A program made the position numbers and the translations under genes. From the NCBI GenBank assembly GCA_963682175.1, contig OY821786.1:25442501-25506500 (forward strand): a stretch of 64,000 nucleotides of DNA, read 5' to 3'. This stretch comes from Triglochin maritima. Lineage: Eukaryota; Streptophyta; Magnoliopsida; Alismatales; Juncaginaceae. Shown piece by piece: positions 34,470-45,984 of the stretch; position 1 is the stretch's first letter; every line of letters begins with the position of its first letter. The notes under the pieces are model-generated. The model was not told the DNA's origin. It did not search any database and was given only the letters and a program-made list of their open reading frames with translations.

Positions 34470-35110
34470 TCAAGCATGTGACATGAATATGCGATTGATC
34501 CGAGTTTCAATGCATGCCTCCCCTTCCGACGAAATAGTCCATGTGAACTCCCCTATGATGGAAGGTGCCTCAAGCAATTGTAATGAATCCATGCGTTCTT
34601 TAAACTCATTCATAGCCACATAATTGAGCCCCGCTCCACCTCGCTTCTCACTTCTGGTTCGAATGAAATTAAAGTCACCCCCACCACCCCAAGGCACATC
34701 ATTTCTGGGGGCCACTCTCCCAAGATCCTCCCGAAGCTCACATCTTTCTACATGCCCATTTGCCCCATATATTGTCGTCAAAGAAATTTGTTTTCCACCT
34801 TGTTTCATGCACCCTTCTAAATGTAGTAGTTGTGTTGCCTCGAAAGTTACTCTTAGATCCACGACGTGCTCATTCCATAACACTAGGATCCTCCCAGAGT
34901 CCTCTATCATATTATTTGAATTTATCAAGCTTCTTCAACTTCACCTTGTGTTCCATGAGGCAGACCACATCGCCTTTGCCTCCATAATTCGACTCCTAAT
35001 CATATGTGTGCGACCGGGTCCATTTGCGTCCTGCATATTCAAAATTGGGATATTCATGGCTTTGAGAATTGGGACCGAGACCCCTTACCCCCACGATCTC
35101 TTTGTTGTAC
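34470..35110 (-). pseudogene. LINE A APE-type endonuclease
   Basis: Minus strand; the best open part is 34928-34470: SGRILVLWNEHVVDLRV, LTTIYGANGHVERCELREDL, PWGGGGDFNFIRT, GEFTWTISSEGEACIETRINRI. The GDFN motif (normally GDFN in exonuclease-endonuclease-phosphatase folds) and the WT...RIDRI-like end are visible. It would nick the target DNA. Confidence 0.82.
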
Positions 35111-35396
35111 CAATCCTTTCTCAAGAATCACCTTAAACACCTCGGGTTGAGGTGATAACAATTCAAGATCTACGGGGGTGGTGGGGAAAACCCCGCCTTC
35201 ATCTCACCACCCTCACTTCCACCCTTCTCGGACGCTCCCTCTCTTACCTCGAGCCTACCTAACCCCTTCATGCCCTGCTCTACATCAAAAGGTGCCTCAA
35301 ACCTTCCCCTACAATCCCTCCTTCGTCTCTCCGAACTCCCCTTCTCTGAATCCCTACCCACTTGCTTTGGTAACTCCCACCCTCGGTCGTCCCCAA

Positions 35397-35401
35397 GCAC
35401 C
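35397..35401. repeat. Target-site duplication, left (GCACC)
   Basis: GCACC here and ACACC at 36908-36912 flank the C2 solo LTR: 4 of 5 match. Confidence 0.6.
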
Positions 35402-36907
35402 TGTAGGATCGTATGGGTCTACAAAACTAATCACTTTTATCGCTAATTACCTACTTGTTTAAGCAATCATGTTATGCACAGCGGAATTTAAACAAAACAA
35501 GCACGTAAGGAATAGAAAATGCAAACCACAAGGAACAAGGGGGTTTTACAGAGGTTCGCCCACCACCTACGTCCTCTCTTGCAAGCTTCACTCGATACTT
35601 CGAGCTCCGCTCACGACTTCACTATCCACTCCCTGTTCCGGGCCGGGAGAGAACGCCTTTACAATCTTCAAGCTAACGAACAACCCTCGCCGAGTTTGGC
35701 TCCTCCTCTTACAATCCGAGAGGGATACTTCGGGCTCTCACCGAAGTCTATACTCTTTCTCTTGGGCTTTCACCAAGACCCTTGCTTCCTTTGCACAGCA
35801 AATGAGTGCAACAACACTCTTTAAACTTGAGCACACTTGAGTAGGATTGGATTTATGACTAAAGTGTGGAAGGTTTGAGGCTTTGAGTGTGTTGGGTTTC
35901 TCTCTCATGTATTGGACAAGTATGTGTGGGAGAGTTTTGTTAAAATGTGTTTTACAAGTCTTTTTATAAGCATTAGAGAGAATATAGCTGTTGGGGTTGA
36001 TTGGGTATAAGTTGGTGTATGATACACAAAACAGAAACTCGCAGGACCCAATTCTGGATGAGTTCGGTCGACCGGATCGGGCTAAACGGTCGACCGTTAG
36101 ACCGATTAAGGAACGGTCGACCGCCCAACGCTAAGACTTAGGTACATTTAAGTGATCGGTCGAACACCGCAAACGGTTCGGTCGACCGATTCACAACAGG
36201 CTCTAAGGGGTTGACAAACAATGTTCTATTCGGTCGACTGAACCAAGGTCTAATGGTCGACCGAATTCCAGCAGGAGATTCAGGTTTGTCAAGAGACAGA
36301 TATTCGGTCTACTGAACAAGGTCCTCGGTCGACCGATACATGATATGTATTTGGGGTATTTTTGGTTAATATGAATACGACCGTTGGGTATATACGACAA
36401 AACAAACAGTAGGAAAATACTTGGTACTCGGTCGACCGAAAAGGTCTGAACGGTCGACCGAACTTAGGCAGTTAAACACTAATAGATTAATTGATCACTC
36501 GGTCGACCGAACGGTCTGTTTCATTCGAATGAATGTGGGCAGACTGTTTGGATTCAGGTTTAGTGTTTTCCGGTCTATGTTTGGGTGATCTATTGAAGTC
36601 CAAATTATGTGAATTTTCGTGTGTGACTTCTATTGGGAACCTAGTGTGTGTTTGAGTAGTTTTTAGTTCAAGTATGCTCAATTACACAAAGTTCCTAAGA
36701 CTCAAAGAAATACAAAATACATGTCTTCAAATAAGCTTGATTACATGTCTTGACTTGATTTCCTTTCTTCCTTTAGTCTTGATCACCTGTAGAGGTTAGC
36801 ACAAAGCAATATATATGCAATGCAATATGTGTGCTACTCTACAAGATCACAATTAAGATTAGGTTGATTAAATCATCAAAACGTAGATTAAGGACAAAAA
36901 GCGAACA
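35402..36907 (-). mobile_element. C2 solo LTR, copy 1
   Basis: 1,506 bp, minus strand, from TGTTCGCTTTTTGTCC (right end) to CGATCCTACA (left end). The matching plus-strand copy at 50074-51573 fixes both ends. R/U5-like sequence near 35530-35800 has the GAACCTCTGTAAAACCCCC pattern common in plant copia LTRs, so copia type is probable. A cluster of CGGTCGACCG palindromes occupies 36060-36510. Near-matching 5-bp duplications flank it within LINE A. Confidence 0.82.
36060..36512. promoter_or_regulatory. CGGTCGACCG palindrome cluster, C2 copy 1
   Basis: GGTCGACC or one-mismatch forms start at 36066, 36088, 36115, 36158, 36180, 36232, 36255, 36306, 36327, 36430 and 36452. They fall into pairs 21-23 bp apart. 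Confidence 0.85.
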
Positions 36908-37495
36908 ACACCATCGCCACACCCATCTTGTGCCTACTCCACTCCTTCCCTACCTCCTGGCAAAATTCATCTCTCTTCTTCTCACGAGGAGCGCCCATGC
37001 CATGCAAAGCCACCTCTACAGGTGATAGCCCAAGAGTTTCACCCTCACACCCCTCCTCACGTAATTCCCCAAGAATTTCTCCCTCCCATTCATGGTCCAC
37101 TCCCTCCAACGACTCTCCACCCCCACCTAGTCCCTCGCCATGTGTTGCCTTTTCACGTGTTGACTTTTTTTGTTTCTTTCCCTTTCTCTTTTTGTACCAC
37201 AAGACCACTAAGAAAAGTGCCTTCCTTATTCCCCAACAAAAGTTTCACCTCCTTTCCACGTGGCATTTCCTTACTTGCCATTTCAAAATGGGAGCAAACA
37301 AACACTTCTTTCCCTCCAAATCCTTTCCCCCACCTCTCCACATGGATCCAAGATGCCATGTGTCATTTCCTCACTTGCCTCCCTTTCCATGTCTCCTCCT
37401 CCTTCCCACCACCCTTCTCCTCCCTTTGCCATCCCTCCGGCGGCCTCCTCCTTCTCCCCACAAGATTCATGGTCCATCAGGATGTTCTTCTTTTC
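36908..37495 (-). pseudogene. LINE A ORF1 remnant (tentative)
   Basis: Minus strand, lying where ORF1 of LINE A should be. A 107-residue open piece (37208-36888) is rich in Gly, Glu and Lys, like the acidic linker of plant LINE ORF1. No DUF4283 or zinc knuckle can be made out, so the assignment rests mainly on position. Confidence 0.4.
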
Positions 37496-38611
37496 ACCCC
37501 CGAAGCATTGAAATGGTCCTCTTCCTGAGTTGCTGCTCTATGCGGTCATTAATCTCGACTAGTCTCTCCTCGAGAGACAAGTCCTGTCGGATCTCTGGCA
37601 TTGCTAACTCAATGACATGACTTGGATCTGCAACATACTTCCTTAGCATCGACACGTGGGAGACGTTGTGAAGACCCGAAAACTTTAGTGGCAAAGCAAT
37701 CTGGTTGGCAACCTCTCCAACTCGGTCTAGGATCTCAAACGGCCCGATATATCTCAGACTGAACTTCCCTTTTCTCCCAAACCGCATCACTTCAATGGCA
37801 GGCGAGATCTTCAAAAACACGTGGTCTCCAACCTCAAACCTCAACACCTGTCTACGTATATCAGCATAACACTTCTGTCTACTCTATGTTGTGGCTAGTC
37901 TCCTCCTGATCATATCAACCTTCTATGCTTACATTTGCACGAGCTATGGTCCCACTAACTGCCTCTCGCCTACATCACTCCAACATACTGGTGATCTGCA
38001 AGGCCTCCCGTACATTTCCTCATACGGTGTCATCCCAATATTAGAGTGGTAGTTGTTGTTGTAGGCGAACGCTATCAGCGGCAAGTGATCATCCCAGTGC
38101 TCTGCCCAATCCAATGTGCAAGCTCTTATCATGTTCTCCAAGGTTTGGATAGTCCTGTCTGACTGACCATCTGCTTGTGGGTGAAATGTTGCAAGCTCTT
38201 AGCATGTCCCCAGAGTCTGTTGCAAACTCCCCAAAAACTTGGATGTGAATCTGTGATCTTGATCAGGGATGATACTTACTAGCACTTCGTGTAGTCGGAC
38301 TATCTCCTCAACTTCAGTAGACCTGTGACAAAATCCATGATCATATGCTCCCATTTCCACTCTGGCATCTCAATACTCTACATCGGTCTCACTGGTCCCT
38401 GATGCTCAATCTTCACCTGCTGACTGACTAAGCATTGGTCCACAAACTCCAATATCCTGCTTCATGCCCTTCCACCAAAAGTTCCTCTGTAGGTCCTTAT
38501 ACATCTTCATGCTCCCTAGGTGAATGAAATATCTAGCTCGGTGTGCCTCCTCCATGATGTCCTCTCTCAGGTCATCTACCTTCGACACCTAGATCTGACT
38601 CCTGAACCTCG
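37496..38611 (-). pseudogene. Ty3 chromovirus pol fragment (integrase)
   Basis: Minus strand, in order: the integrase zinc-binding region (38588-38406, AHRARYFIHLGSMKMYKDL, WWKGMKQDI), an interrupted core (38400-38140), the core end WAEHWDDHLPLIAFAYNN with HSNIGMTPYEEMYGRPCRSP (38120-37950), and the C-terminal GPY/F module (37847-37494, VFLKISP, SLRYIGPFEIL). The sequence stops before any chromodomain. Several stops and shifts. The lineage (Tekay/Del or a relative) is inferred from these motifs. Confidence 0.82.
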
Positions 38612-39111
38612 TGTTGGATCTTGTGGGTTATGGGTCCACAATTATGGTTAATTCTAATTCTCTACTTGATTAAGCAATCAAATGCACAGCGGAATAAACA
38701 AACAAAAGTTAGAGAAAGGAAAAATGCAAACCACAAGAAGTCGGGGGATTTTTATAGAGGTTCGGCACCCCACCCGGGTCCTAGTCCTCTCTTGCAAGCT
38801 CCACTCGGATCACCGAGCTCCGTTCACGACTTCACTAACCACTCACCGTTCTGGGCCGGGAGAGAACGACTTGACAAGACTTCAAACCCACGAACAACCC
38901 TCGCCGAGCTTGGCTCCTCCTCTCACAATCCGAGAGGATCACTTCGGGCTCTCACCAAAGTCTATACTAGATGTCTTGAGCTTTCACCAGGACCCTTACT
39001 TTCTTTCACAAACATTGAGTGGAACAACACTCTCTAAACTTGAGCAGACTTGAGTAGAATTTGGAATTGATTACTAAGTGTGGAAGGTTTTGGGCTTTTG
39101 AGTGTTTGGAG
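38612..39111 (-). mobile_element. C2 LTR copy 2, left part
   Basis: Matches the first 500 bp or so (R/U5 side) of C2 copy 1 at 35402. It is cut from its other part by a solo LTR-G and joined on the left to chromovirus pol. Confidence 0.78.
39107..39111. repeat. Target-site duplication TGGAG, left copy
   Basis: Exact match to 40504-40508. Confidence 0.85.
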
Positions 39112-40503
39112 TGATTGACATCATTTCATGCTTATATTTGTATCTTATATCCATTAACTTTCACCTAAACAATGCTATGTTACGAGTTTTATGTTTGAAT
39201 TTCAGAAATAAATAGGTTTGAAGAGATGAAGCATAAAAGGTCCTAAAAGCTGGGAAAAGGACTGAATTGTGAGATCTAGGGACTAAGATGCAAGGGAGAA
39301 GGTCCTGAACGTAAGACCAAAGGACCAAAGAGCAAAACAGAAAACTCCACACCATCTTAGGGAGTATTTTGGCAATTAGATTCGGGTCGGAGCTCCAATA
39401 AATAAAGTAGATGCATCACAGACCGACAGAGGAATCCAGAAAAGCCCAGAATGAAATTTAGCCTGATCCAGATCTTATGGATAGCCAATTAGCGGTCTTA
39501 CACCGCTAATTCGCGGTCTGGATCCTTCTGAATCCGCTCAAATTTCTCCGGCACATGTATTAGAGGATGTTTAGGCTATTTTTGGTATTTGTTTAGTCCC
39601 ACATCGGGGGATTGTCCCGGATTGCCTTTTTCTTTGGCTATAAATAGAACTCTTCACCTTCTATTGTAATGACTTCACATTTTGAGTGGCTATTCTTCCT
39701 ACTAGAAGTGAGACCTTGAAGCACACACTAAAGTAGGAGGATGCTACTTGAATTGTGAGTCATTTTAATAAAAGTTTCTTTATTATGTTGTTTGTTTCAT
39801 GTTACTTGTTTTACTTTGTTTAATTTCATTTCATTAGTTTTAGTAGCTTAGTTAATATGCTTTCCTTGCTTAGTTTAATAATTAGTCTAATGTGTAGTGA
39901 GTAGCTCCATCCCCTTTGGGGGGTGGAGTAGATGTTCATACATGCATTAGAGAATGAAATGAATGCTTTATTTACAACGTGTTGATAAAACATGAATGTA
40001 TGCTTGCTTGTTTCGGATAGAACTTATAACTTGATGAGTTTTGCCAAAATAATTAGACACCTCTCATGCTTGTTTAAGTTCTGAAATAGACAACTTGTAT
40101 ATGTTAATCAACTAGGTTGGTGAATGGATTGATAGGTTTTGCCATAACATTTAGACACTTCCTATGCATGATAACACCACCTTCATTTGTGCTTAAAGAA
40201 TGTGTTCAACACCCACCTCTTTGCATGTGTGCACTCACTCCACCCCTTAGGGGTTTTTCATCTCTGAATTCCAACACTCTTATTTCGTTTTTAGTTAAGT
40301 TTTAGATAATCGTTTGTTGCTTTCTTTCACATTTCGTACTTTGTAGTGTAGTGTAGCGTAGCGTAACATAATCAATTCTCTTCCCTATTTTTGCCACTTG
40401 ATTTTATGCAAACGAGAGGCTGCTCACCTCCCAGAGGACGACCCGTATTTGCCACCACTTCAACGCGGCCGTGCACTTGCGGTTTAATTAAAACGTTCAA
40501 TCA
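39112..40503 (+). mobile_element. LTR-G copy 6: solo LTR
   Basis: A complete 1,392-bp LTR, TGATTGACATC to CGTTCAATCA, flanked by the exact duplication TGGAG. It is inserted into the C2 LTR. TATA box at 39639-39646. Confidence 0.92.
39481..39517. promoter_or_regulatory. Palindrome pair, LTR-G copy 6
   Basis: ATAGCCAATTAGCGGT at 39481-39496 and ACCGCTAATTCGCGGT at 39502-39517, starts 21 bp apart. Both are decayed but the spacing is kept. Confidence 0.8.
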
Positions 40504-40793
40504 TGGAGCTTCTCTCTAATGTTGGGGACAAATAGTAGTAGGAGAGTTGTGTTAAAATGTGTTTTACAACTCTTTATATAGGTATTAGAGAGAATAAAGC
40601 CGTTGGGATTGATTGGGTATAAGTTGGTGTAAGATGCACAAAACAGAAACTTGTAGGACCCAGTTCTGCCTAAAAACGGTCGACCGAAACGGGTATGTCG
40701 TTCGACCGTTTGGTCAAAATTCAGCTTTGTCTTGAGTTCACTTAAGTTAACGGTCGAACGGGGTCAGGGGATTGGTCGACCGAATAAGTCCAG
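40504..40793 (-). mobile_element. C2 LTR copy 2, right part
   Basis: Starts with the second TGGAG and continues the C2 LTR with its TATA-like region (40570) and palindromes starting at 40678, 40700, 40752 and 40774 (two pairs, each 22 bp apart). Truncated at about 40793 against E5. Confidence 0.78.
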
Positions 40794-40980
40794 GCTTTGG
40801 GTGGCCTTATTCTGGCTTTATTTCTACTTGTTAGTAAACCCTATTTGGTTGTTGATGTTTAGGCCCGGATCTAATTGCCAAAATACTCCTCATGATGTTG
40901 TGGAGCTTCTTGATTTGCTCATTGGTCCTTTTAGTTTACATACGGGTCTTTCTCTCTTGCATCTCAGTCCATAAGTCTTG
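40794..40980 (-). mobile_element. LTR-G fragment (3' LTR of E5)
   Basis: Matches about 19985-20180 of the E4 LTR. Both edges are truncation points, to C2 on the left and to the E5 3' noncoding region on the right. The LTR start and polypurine tract are deleted. Confidence 0.75.
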
Positions 40981-41375
40981 ATTCATCACACTAACATGTC
41001 CCTAGAAAAGTAAACAAAAGACACACAAAACAATGTACACACGTAAAGCCCCCTCCCACACTAATTTCATGCATTGTCTTTAATGAATGTGAGTATGACA
41101 CCATGGATTTTTGCATGAAAAAGAAAATATCTCACCAATGTAAAGCGCAAATGGGTGTTCATGGTTATGTTGATGAACATAAACCTGAATCTCCTCAAAA
41201 CCTGTAAGATACTTAAAAAGGGAAAACAAATATATTAAACAAATGGTGCCCAAATACTCAATGGTTGGGGCCACAACAACCAATGCTCACTTTTGGAATC
41301 TTTTGTTTTTTCCTTTTTCTTTTTGGTTATAAAAAAGATATATAAATCAACGATGATATTGTCACAATCATTTGG
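40981..41375 (-). other. E5 3' noncoding remnant
   Basis: Aligns with about 21460-21830 of E4. The more distal 1.1 kb of this region is deleted. No gene. Confidence 0.65.
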
Positions 41376-44310
41376 TTAAGGAACATCAAATGAGAACATC
41401 GAGTCTGGTGGACCAGAGATTTGCCATCATGGGCCCGCTTCATAAGTAATCTAAGGTGTCATGAGGAGTGAAAGGTCAAAACTAAAAGGCTCGAACCCCT
41501 TCTTCATATTGGTTGGGAGTAGGCAACGTGAATGAGTGGAGTTGTGTTGCCTGACTAGGGTTTAGTTGCTCATTGAACAAAACCCTCCAACCAATAGGTG
41601 GGTGCATCGGAATGAGTTCCTCAGGCCTATTCGAGGGATGTGGCACCCCTGTTTCACTAAGAATAGGGCTTCTCCCCAAGTCATCCAACAAGGACCATCG
41701 AACCTCCTTTATATTATCAATCACAAGCTCAGTCGCAGGTGGTCGTTGTTGGAGTCAAGATTAAGCTCATTATGCTCAACGGTCATGGGACATGGGGTAA
41801 TGACACATTCTAGAATGGGAAAATGATGATGTGTTTCCCCCTCTCTAACAGTCCCAATTGAATCATCCAACAAACACTCCCTTTGTCTATGCATGTTTGA
41901 TGTCAGCTCACTCTGTTACATTGCAAAGACAGGTAATGAGTTTCCACTGGACACATAAACATTCTCAACGGGTTTAATTGGTGTTAGGGACATTTGTCGA
42001 TTTTGCGGTGCTTTCTCTAATTAGCGGATGAGGTTGAGATGCAAAGGTTAGTCTAAGGGCTCCTGTTGCCTACCAGAGTTGAACACATGAAACTTGGCAC
42101 TCATGCTAACGAATGAGAGCTTCATGAGACCATTTCTACAATTAATTAAGGCGTTGGAGGTTGCCAGAAGTGGTTTACCCAAAATGAAAGGTATTTTAGA
42201 GTGGGTGTTCGCAACAGGGTTGGTATCGAGGACAACAAAATCTACTGGAAATATAAAATCTCAAACTTTGAGGAGCACGTCCTTAGTAATCCCCTTTGGG
42301 AAACGAATGGATCTATCCGCCAATTGAAGGGTGATTTTAGTTGGTTTCAATTCTTCCAACTTCAACTGTTGATAAACAAAAGATTGGAGGAAGTTGACCG
42401 CTGATCCTAAATCAAGCAATACATTACTCATGCTAGTATCCTCCATCGTACACTAAATGTCCTTGTACTTTGTGTATGTGGGATTGGACAAAAGTGAGCT
42501 CATACTCATAGCTAAGAATGTTTTCTTAGGAACATTGGTCATCCTCTTGGTTGTGCAGAGATCTTTCAACACTTTGACATATTGAGGTATTTGTTGGATG
42601 ACATCCAACAAGAGGATGTTAACCTTCATTTGTTTAAAGACCTCTAATATCTTATCCATTGTGTCACTCTACTTTTTGGTTAAACTACTAGGATATGGAG
42701 CTTTTGGCAGGTAGGTTTTCTGCAGTGCCTGAGAAGGAGGCATTGGTGTATTACCCTTACCCTCAACCTCTTCTTCACCATCATTCCCACGAGGAGCTGC
42801 ACAGATGGTGGTGGTGGCAAGGAAATGTGATTGTCAACCTGCTTCCATTCCTTAAGGTTCACTTGCCTCCCCTGAGGTATTAAACTCTCATTTTGTATGT
42901 GTTGTTGCTGGTACATGTGGGGTTTAGCCTCAGGCTGAATTGGCAGAGTCCCCCTCTCTCATGTACAGACTGAGCAAATTGGCCCATTTGAAACTTTAGA
43001 GATTTGATGGTCTACTGATTCGAAGTGAGGACTTGACTTGTGGATGACATAAAAAATATCATTGAGTTATCTAGTCCACGAGTCAAGTTCTCAACGAATA
43101 GAAATGTGTTTCCATGTTGTTAGAATTTGGGAAACCGGGTTGGTTGGTGATTTGGGGTTGGGGTGGCTGAAAAGACTATGAATGCATGGGAGGTTGGTGT
43201 GGTCTGTTAGGTGGTCTAGAGAAGTTTGAAGGACCACCCTGGACATTGTTTTGGTTCCATGAATAGTTAGGGTGGTTCCTCCATCCAGAATTATATGAAG
43301 ATGAGTATGGGTCATTCTTGGATCTATCATAGATGGCATTGAGTTGTTTCATCTCACGAGGAATGGATGCACACTCGCCTCCCACATGACCTATCCTACA
43401 ACATGAGTAACAGGGAACTGGATCAGATGCAGACACATGTGAGACATCTTGCTGGTTTAAGAGCTCAATTGAATCCATACGGCGCATTAAGGCCGCCATG
43501 TGTGCCTCGATGGCCGTAGTGGTATCGACAACAAATGCGACACCCGATCTAATCGAGCTTGCATTTACGATCCTCGCTCCTATGCTAGATGATGGTGGTG
43601 GTTTCCTCACACTTATCCACTACATGTTTTTCTCACCGAGGTCTTCTTGAAAAGCCCATGCCTCCCTTTCATCCTTTCCTAAGAACTCTCCTTGACACAT
43701 GGACACAAGGAGCGTTCAGGATGGGATGTAAAGACCCTCGACACCCTCGTAGACAATCTGACAAAGGCACCACAACTCGACGCCATGTGAGGGCATGAGG
43801 ATAGTAACTCCTTGAACCTCTCTAAGTATGCATGGAATCATTCGGTCTCATGTAGATAGAACAAATTGATTTCATTTCTCAGTTTTTGAGTCCAATGATT
43901 TAAGAGGTACTTCTTAAGGAATGCATGAATTTAACCCATGTTCTAAAGGCATTCACTTGGTTGTTATACAACCACTTCTTTGTATCATCCTTCAGTGTAA
44001 AGGGAACAAGCTTAAGGTAGATGGAGTCTGTGCCAAGTTGTTGCAGCTTCAACATCACATAGACGTCCTCAAATTCCCTGAGAAAGATATAGGGGCCACC
44101 CTTCCCAGTGAAGTGAGGTAGCATGGAGATAAATTGAGTCTTAACCTCAAAGTGGTTCCCATTTGCCTTTGGCAATACTATGCAAGAAGGTAGAACAGTA
44201 CGACTCGGGTAGCATCGATCATGCAGAGAAATGCGAACAGGTGGTGGAACATGTGGGTCCAACAACTGTTCCTCGTCGTGGTACTAAGTAGCCACGGAAC
44301 CCAGACTGTG
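41376..44310 (-). pseudogene. E5 gag-protease polyprotein with conserved tail
   Basis: Minus strand, in E2 order. Gag N-terminus and domain: 44265-43900 with LPSCIVLPKANG and SMLPHFTGKG, then a frame change. Zinc knuckle CYSCCRIGHVGGEC near 43400. Protease near 42660-42261, with DLGSAVNFL and a small deletion at about 42456 relative to E4. Tail 41730-41482 with DDLGRSPILSETG and IGWRVLFNEQL. The stop is at 41376-41378, the same place as E2. Frameshifts and stops are numerous. No pol between protease and tail, as in E2 and E4. Confidence 0.82.
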
Positions 44311-44446
44311 TGGAACACGAGAATGGCAAGTCGTCGAGAAATCGACTACCGAGGCAGGATTGATGATGCACCTCATCAAACGACCACTCTTGTCTTGTGC
44401 CCACACAAGCATGCACAAAGGTGCAAACACGCGAACCAAAAGTAAA

Positions 44447-45914
44447 ACTCAAACACAAAAAAAAGAGAAGAAGGAGAAGGAGAGCGAGAGAGTAAGGAAA
44501 AGTGAGACAGAAGGGGAGAGAGAAGGACAAGGAGAGAGAAGTAGAGGGAGATGGATGAGGGAAGGAGGGGAAAGAGACGGAGAGAGAGAGAGAAAGAAAA
44601 AACGGAGCTGGGATGCAGATAGAGAGAGAGATGCCAGAGGAGAAGGAGACAGAGAAGGAAAAGGCCAGAGAGAGGGAGAGACAAGATGACAAGAGAGATG
44701 GAGAGGGAAAAAGGGGAAAGAGGACAGGGATTGAAGTAGAGGAGAAGAAGATAGTGGGAAGGAGATTGAAGACAAAGAGTGAAGGATAAGGAGAGAGAAC
44801 ATAGACGGGAAGAGAGAATCAGAGAAAGGAGTGAGAAGGAGGAGAGTGAAGAACAAGGAGAAGGAGGGAGAGAGAATGAGAGAAGGAAAAAAACGAGAGA
44901 GGGGAGAGAAGCAAAGAGAAGGAGGGAGAGAGAATGAGAGAAGGAAAGAGAATGAGAGAGGGGAGAGAAGAAAAGATAACGACAGAGGGAGAGGTATGAG
45001 AGTGAAGTAGACGGAGAAGGAGCAAGAGAACTGGAAGCAGTGACAAGGATGGAAAAATAGATGGAGAAGGTGGAAAGAGAGATGGAGGAGAGAGGGAAGA
45101 GTGTGAAAGAAATGGGAGAGAGACGAGAATGAGACGAAGAGCAAGAGAGAGAACAAAATGGATAGAGACATGGAGGAGAGTTGACAAAAAGAGAAGTAGA
45201 AATAGAAAGAATGGAATAAGGAGAGATAGTGAAGAAGAGAGACAAGACACGGAGTGATAGAGAAAGAAAAGAAGGAGGAGGGAGAGGGAGAGAGAAGTAG
45301 GATAGTGAAGGAGAGAGAGTACTAAAGAGAAGGACAAAAGGAAGAAAGAGAGAGACGGAGATGGAGATGGCGAAGTGTAGAGAAGGAGAAAGAAAGATAG
45401 GGATAAGGATAAGGAGAGAATGAGAGAGAAGGAGATGCAGAGGGTTAGAAACAGTGAAGAAGCAGAGAGAAGAGAAGGAGATAGAAAAAGACAAGAAGAA
45501 AAAGAAGAGAGTAAGGGAGTGAAGGAGAAGGAGATGGGGGGAGGTGGAGAGAAAAGGAGGAGAGATAACATGATAGATCGACAAAGGAGGGAGTGAAGGA
45601 AGGAGGAGAAGGAGAGGGAGAGAGAGGTGAGAGAGAGGAGGGAGAGAGAGAGAAAGATGGAGAGTGTAGGATGAAAGAGAAGAAAATTGGGAAACAAGGG
45701 GAGAGGTAGAGTGAACAAGATGAGAGACGGAGATGGAGAGAGAGAGAGAGAGAGAGAGCTACAAGGAGAAGGAGAGAGGGGAGAGGTGGATAAAGGGGGA
45801 GAGAGTGAGAAGGGAAAGGAGCGGGAGAGATGGAGAAAGAGAAGTAGAGAGAACCATAGAGAATGAGAGAGAGGGAAAGAGAGAGATAAGGAGGTAGTGA
45901 AACGGATAAGGAGA
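44447..45914. repeat. Purine-rich repeat, block 4
   Basis: 1.5 kb of G and A on the plus strand, the inverse of the tracts at 26606-31320. Recognisable monomer landmarks include GAGAACCATAGAGAATGAG at about 45849 and GGGAAACAAGGGGAGAGG at about 45690. It adjoins the truncated E5 gag on the left and LINE B on the right. Confidence 0.78.
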
Positions 45915-45984
45915 GAGATGAAGGTTGCAGTGTGTACCAAGCAACAAGTGGTGACTACACTAAAATGTTGGGAGAAGGTCCACT

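Larger units (their letters stand above)
31321..37495 (-). mobile_element. LINE A: long L1-type LINE, minus strand, split by a solo C2 LTR
   Basis: Minus strand: ORF1 remnant (37495-36908), the C2 solo LTR (36907-35402), then ORF2 with endonuclease, reverse transcriptase and zf-RVT, a 3' UTR, and an A-run at 31327-31321 on the edge of the pyrimidine tract. The 5' end is cut at about 37495 by chromovirus sequence. Many stops and frameshifts; inactive. Confidence 0.82.

Noticed and set aside
36928..37620. 230-codon plus-strand frame
   Set aside because: Antisense to the LINE A ORF1 remnant and chromovirus integrase; Pro/Ser/His-rich translation with no family resemblance, and it crosses the junction of two elements.
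44376..45940. Minus-strand frames of 240-402 codons
   Set aside because: They are the pyrimidine strand of the purine repeat; Ser/Leu repeats without domains.
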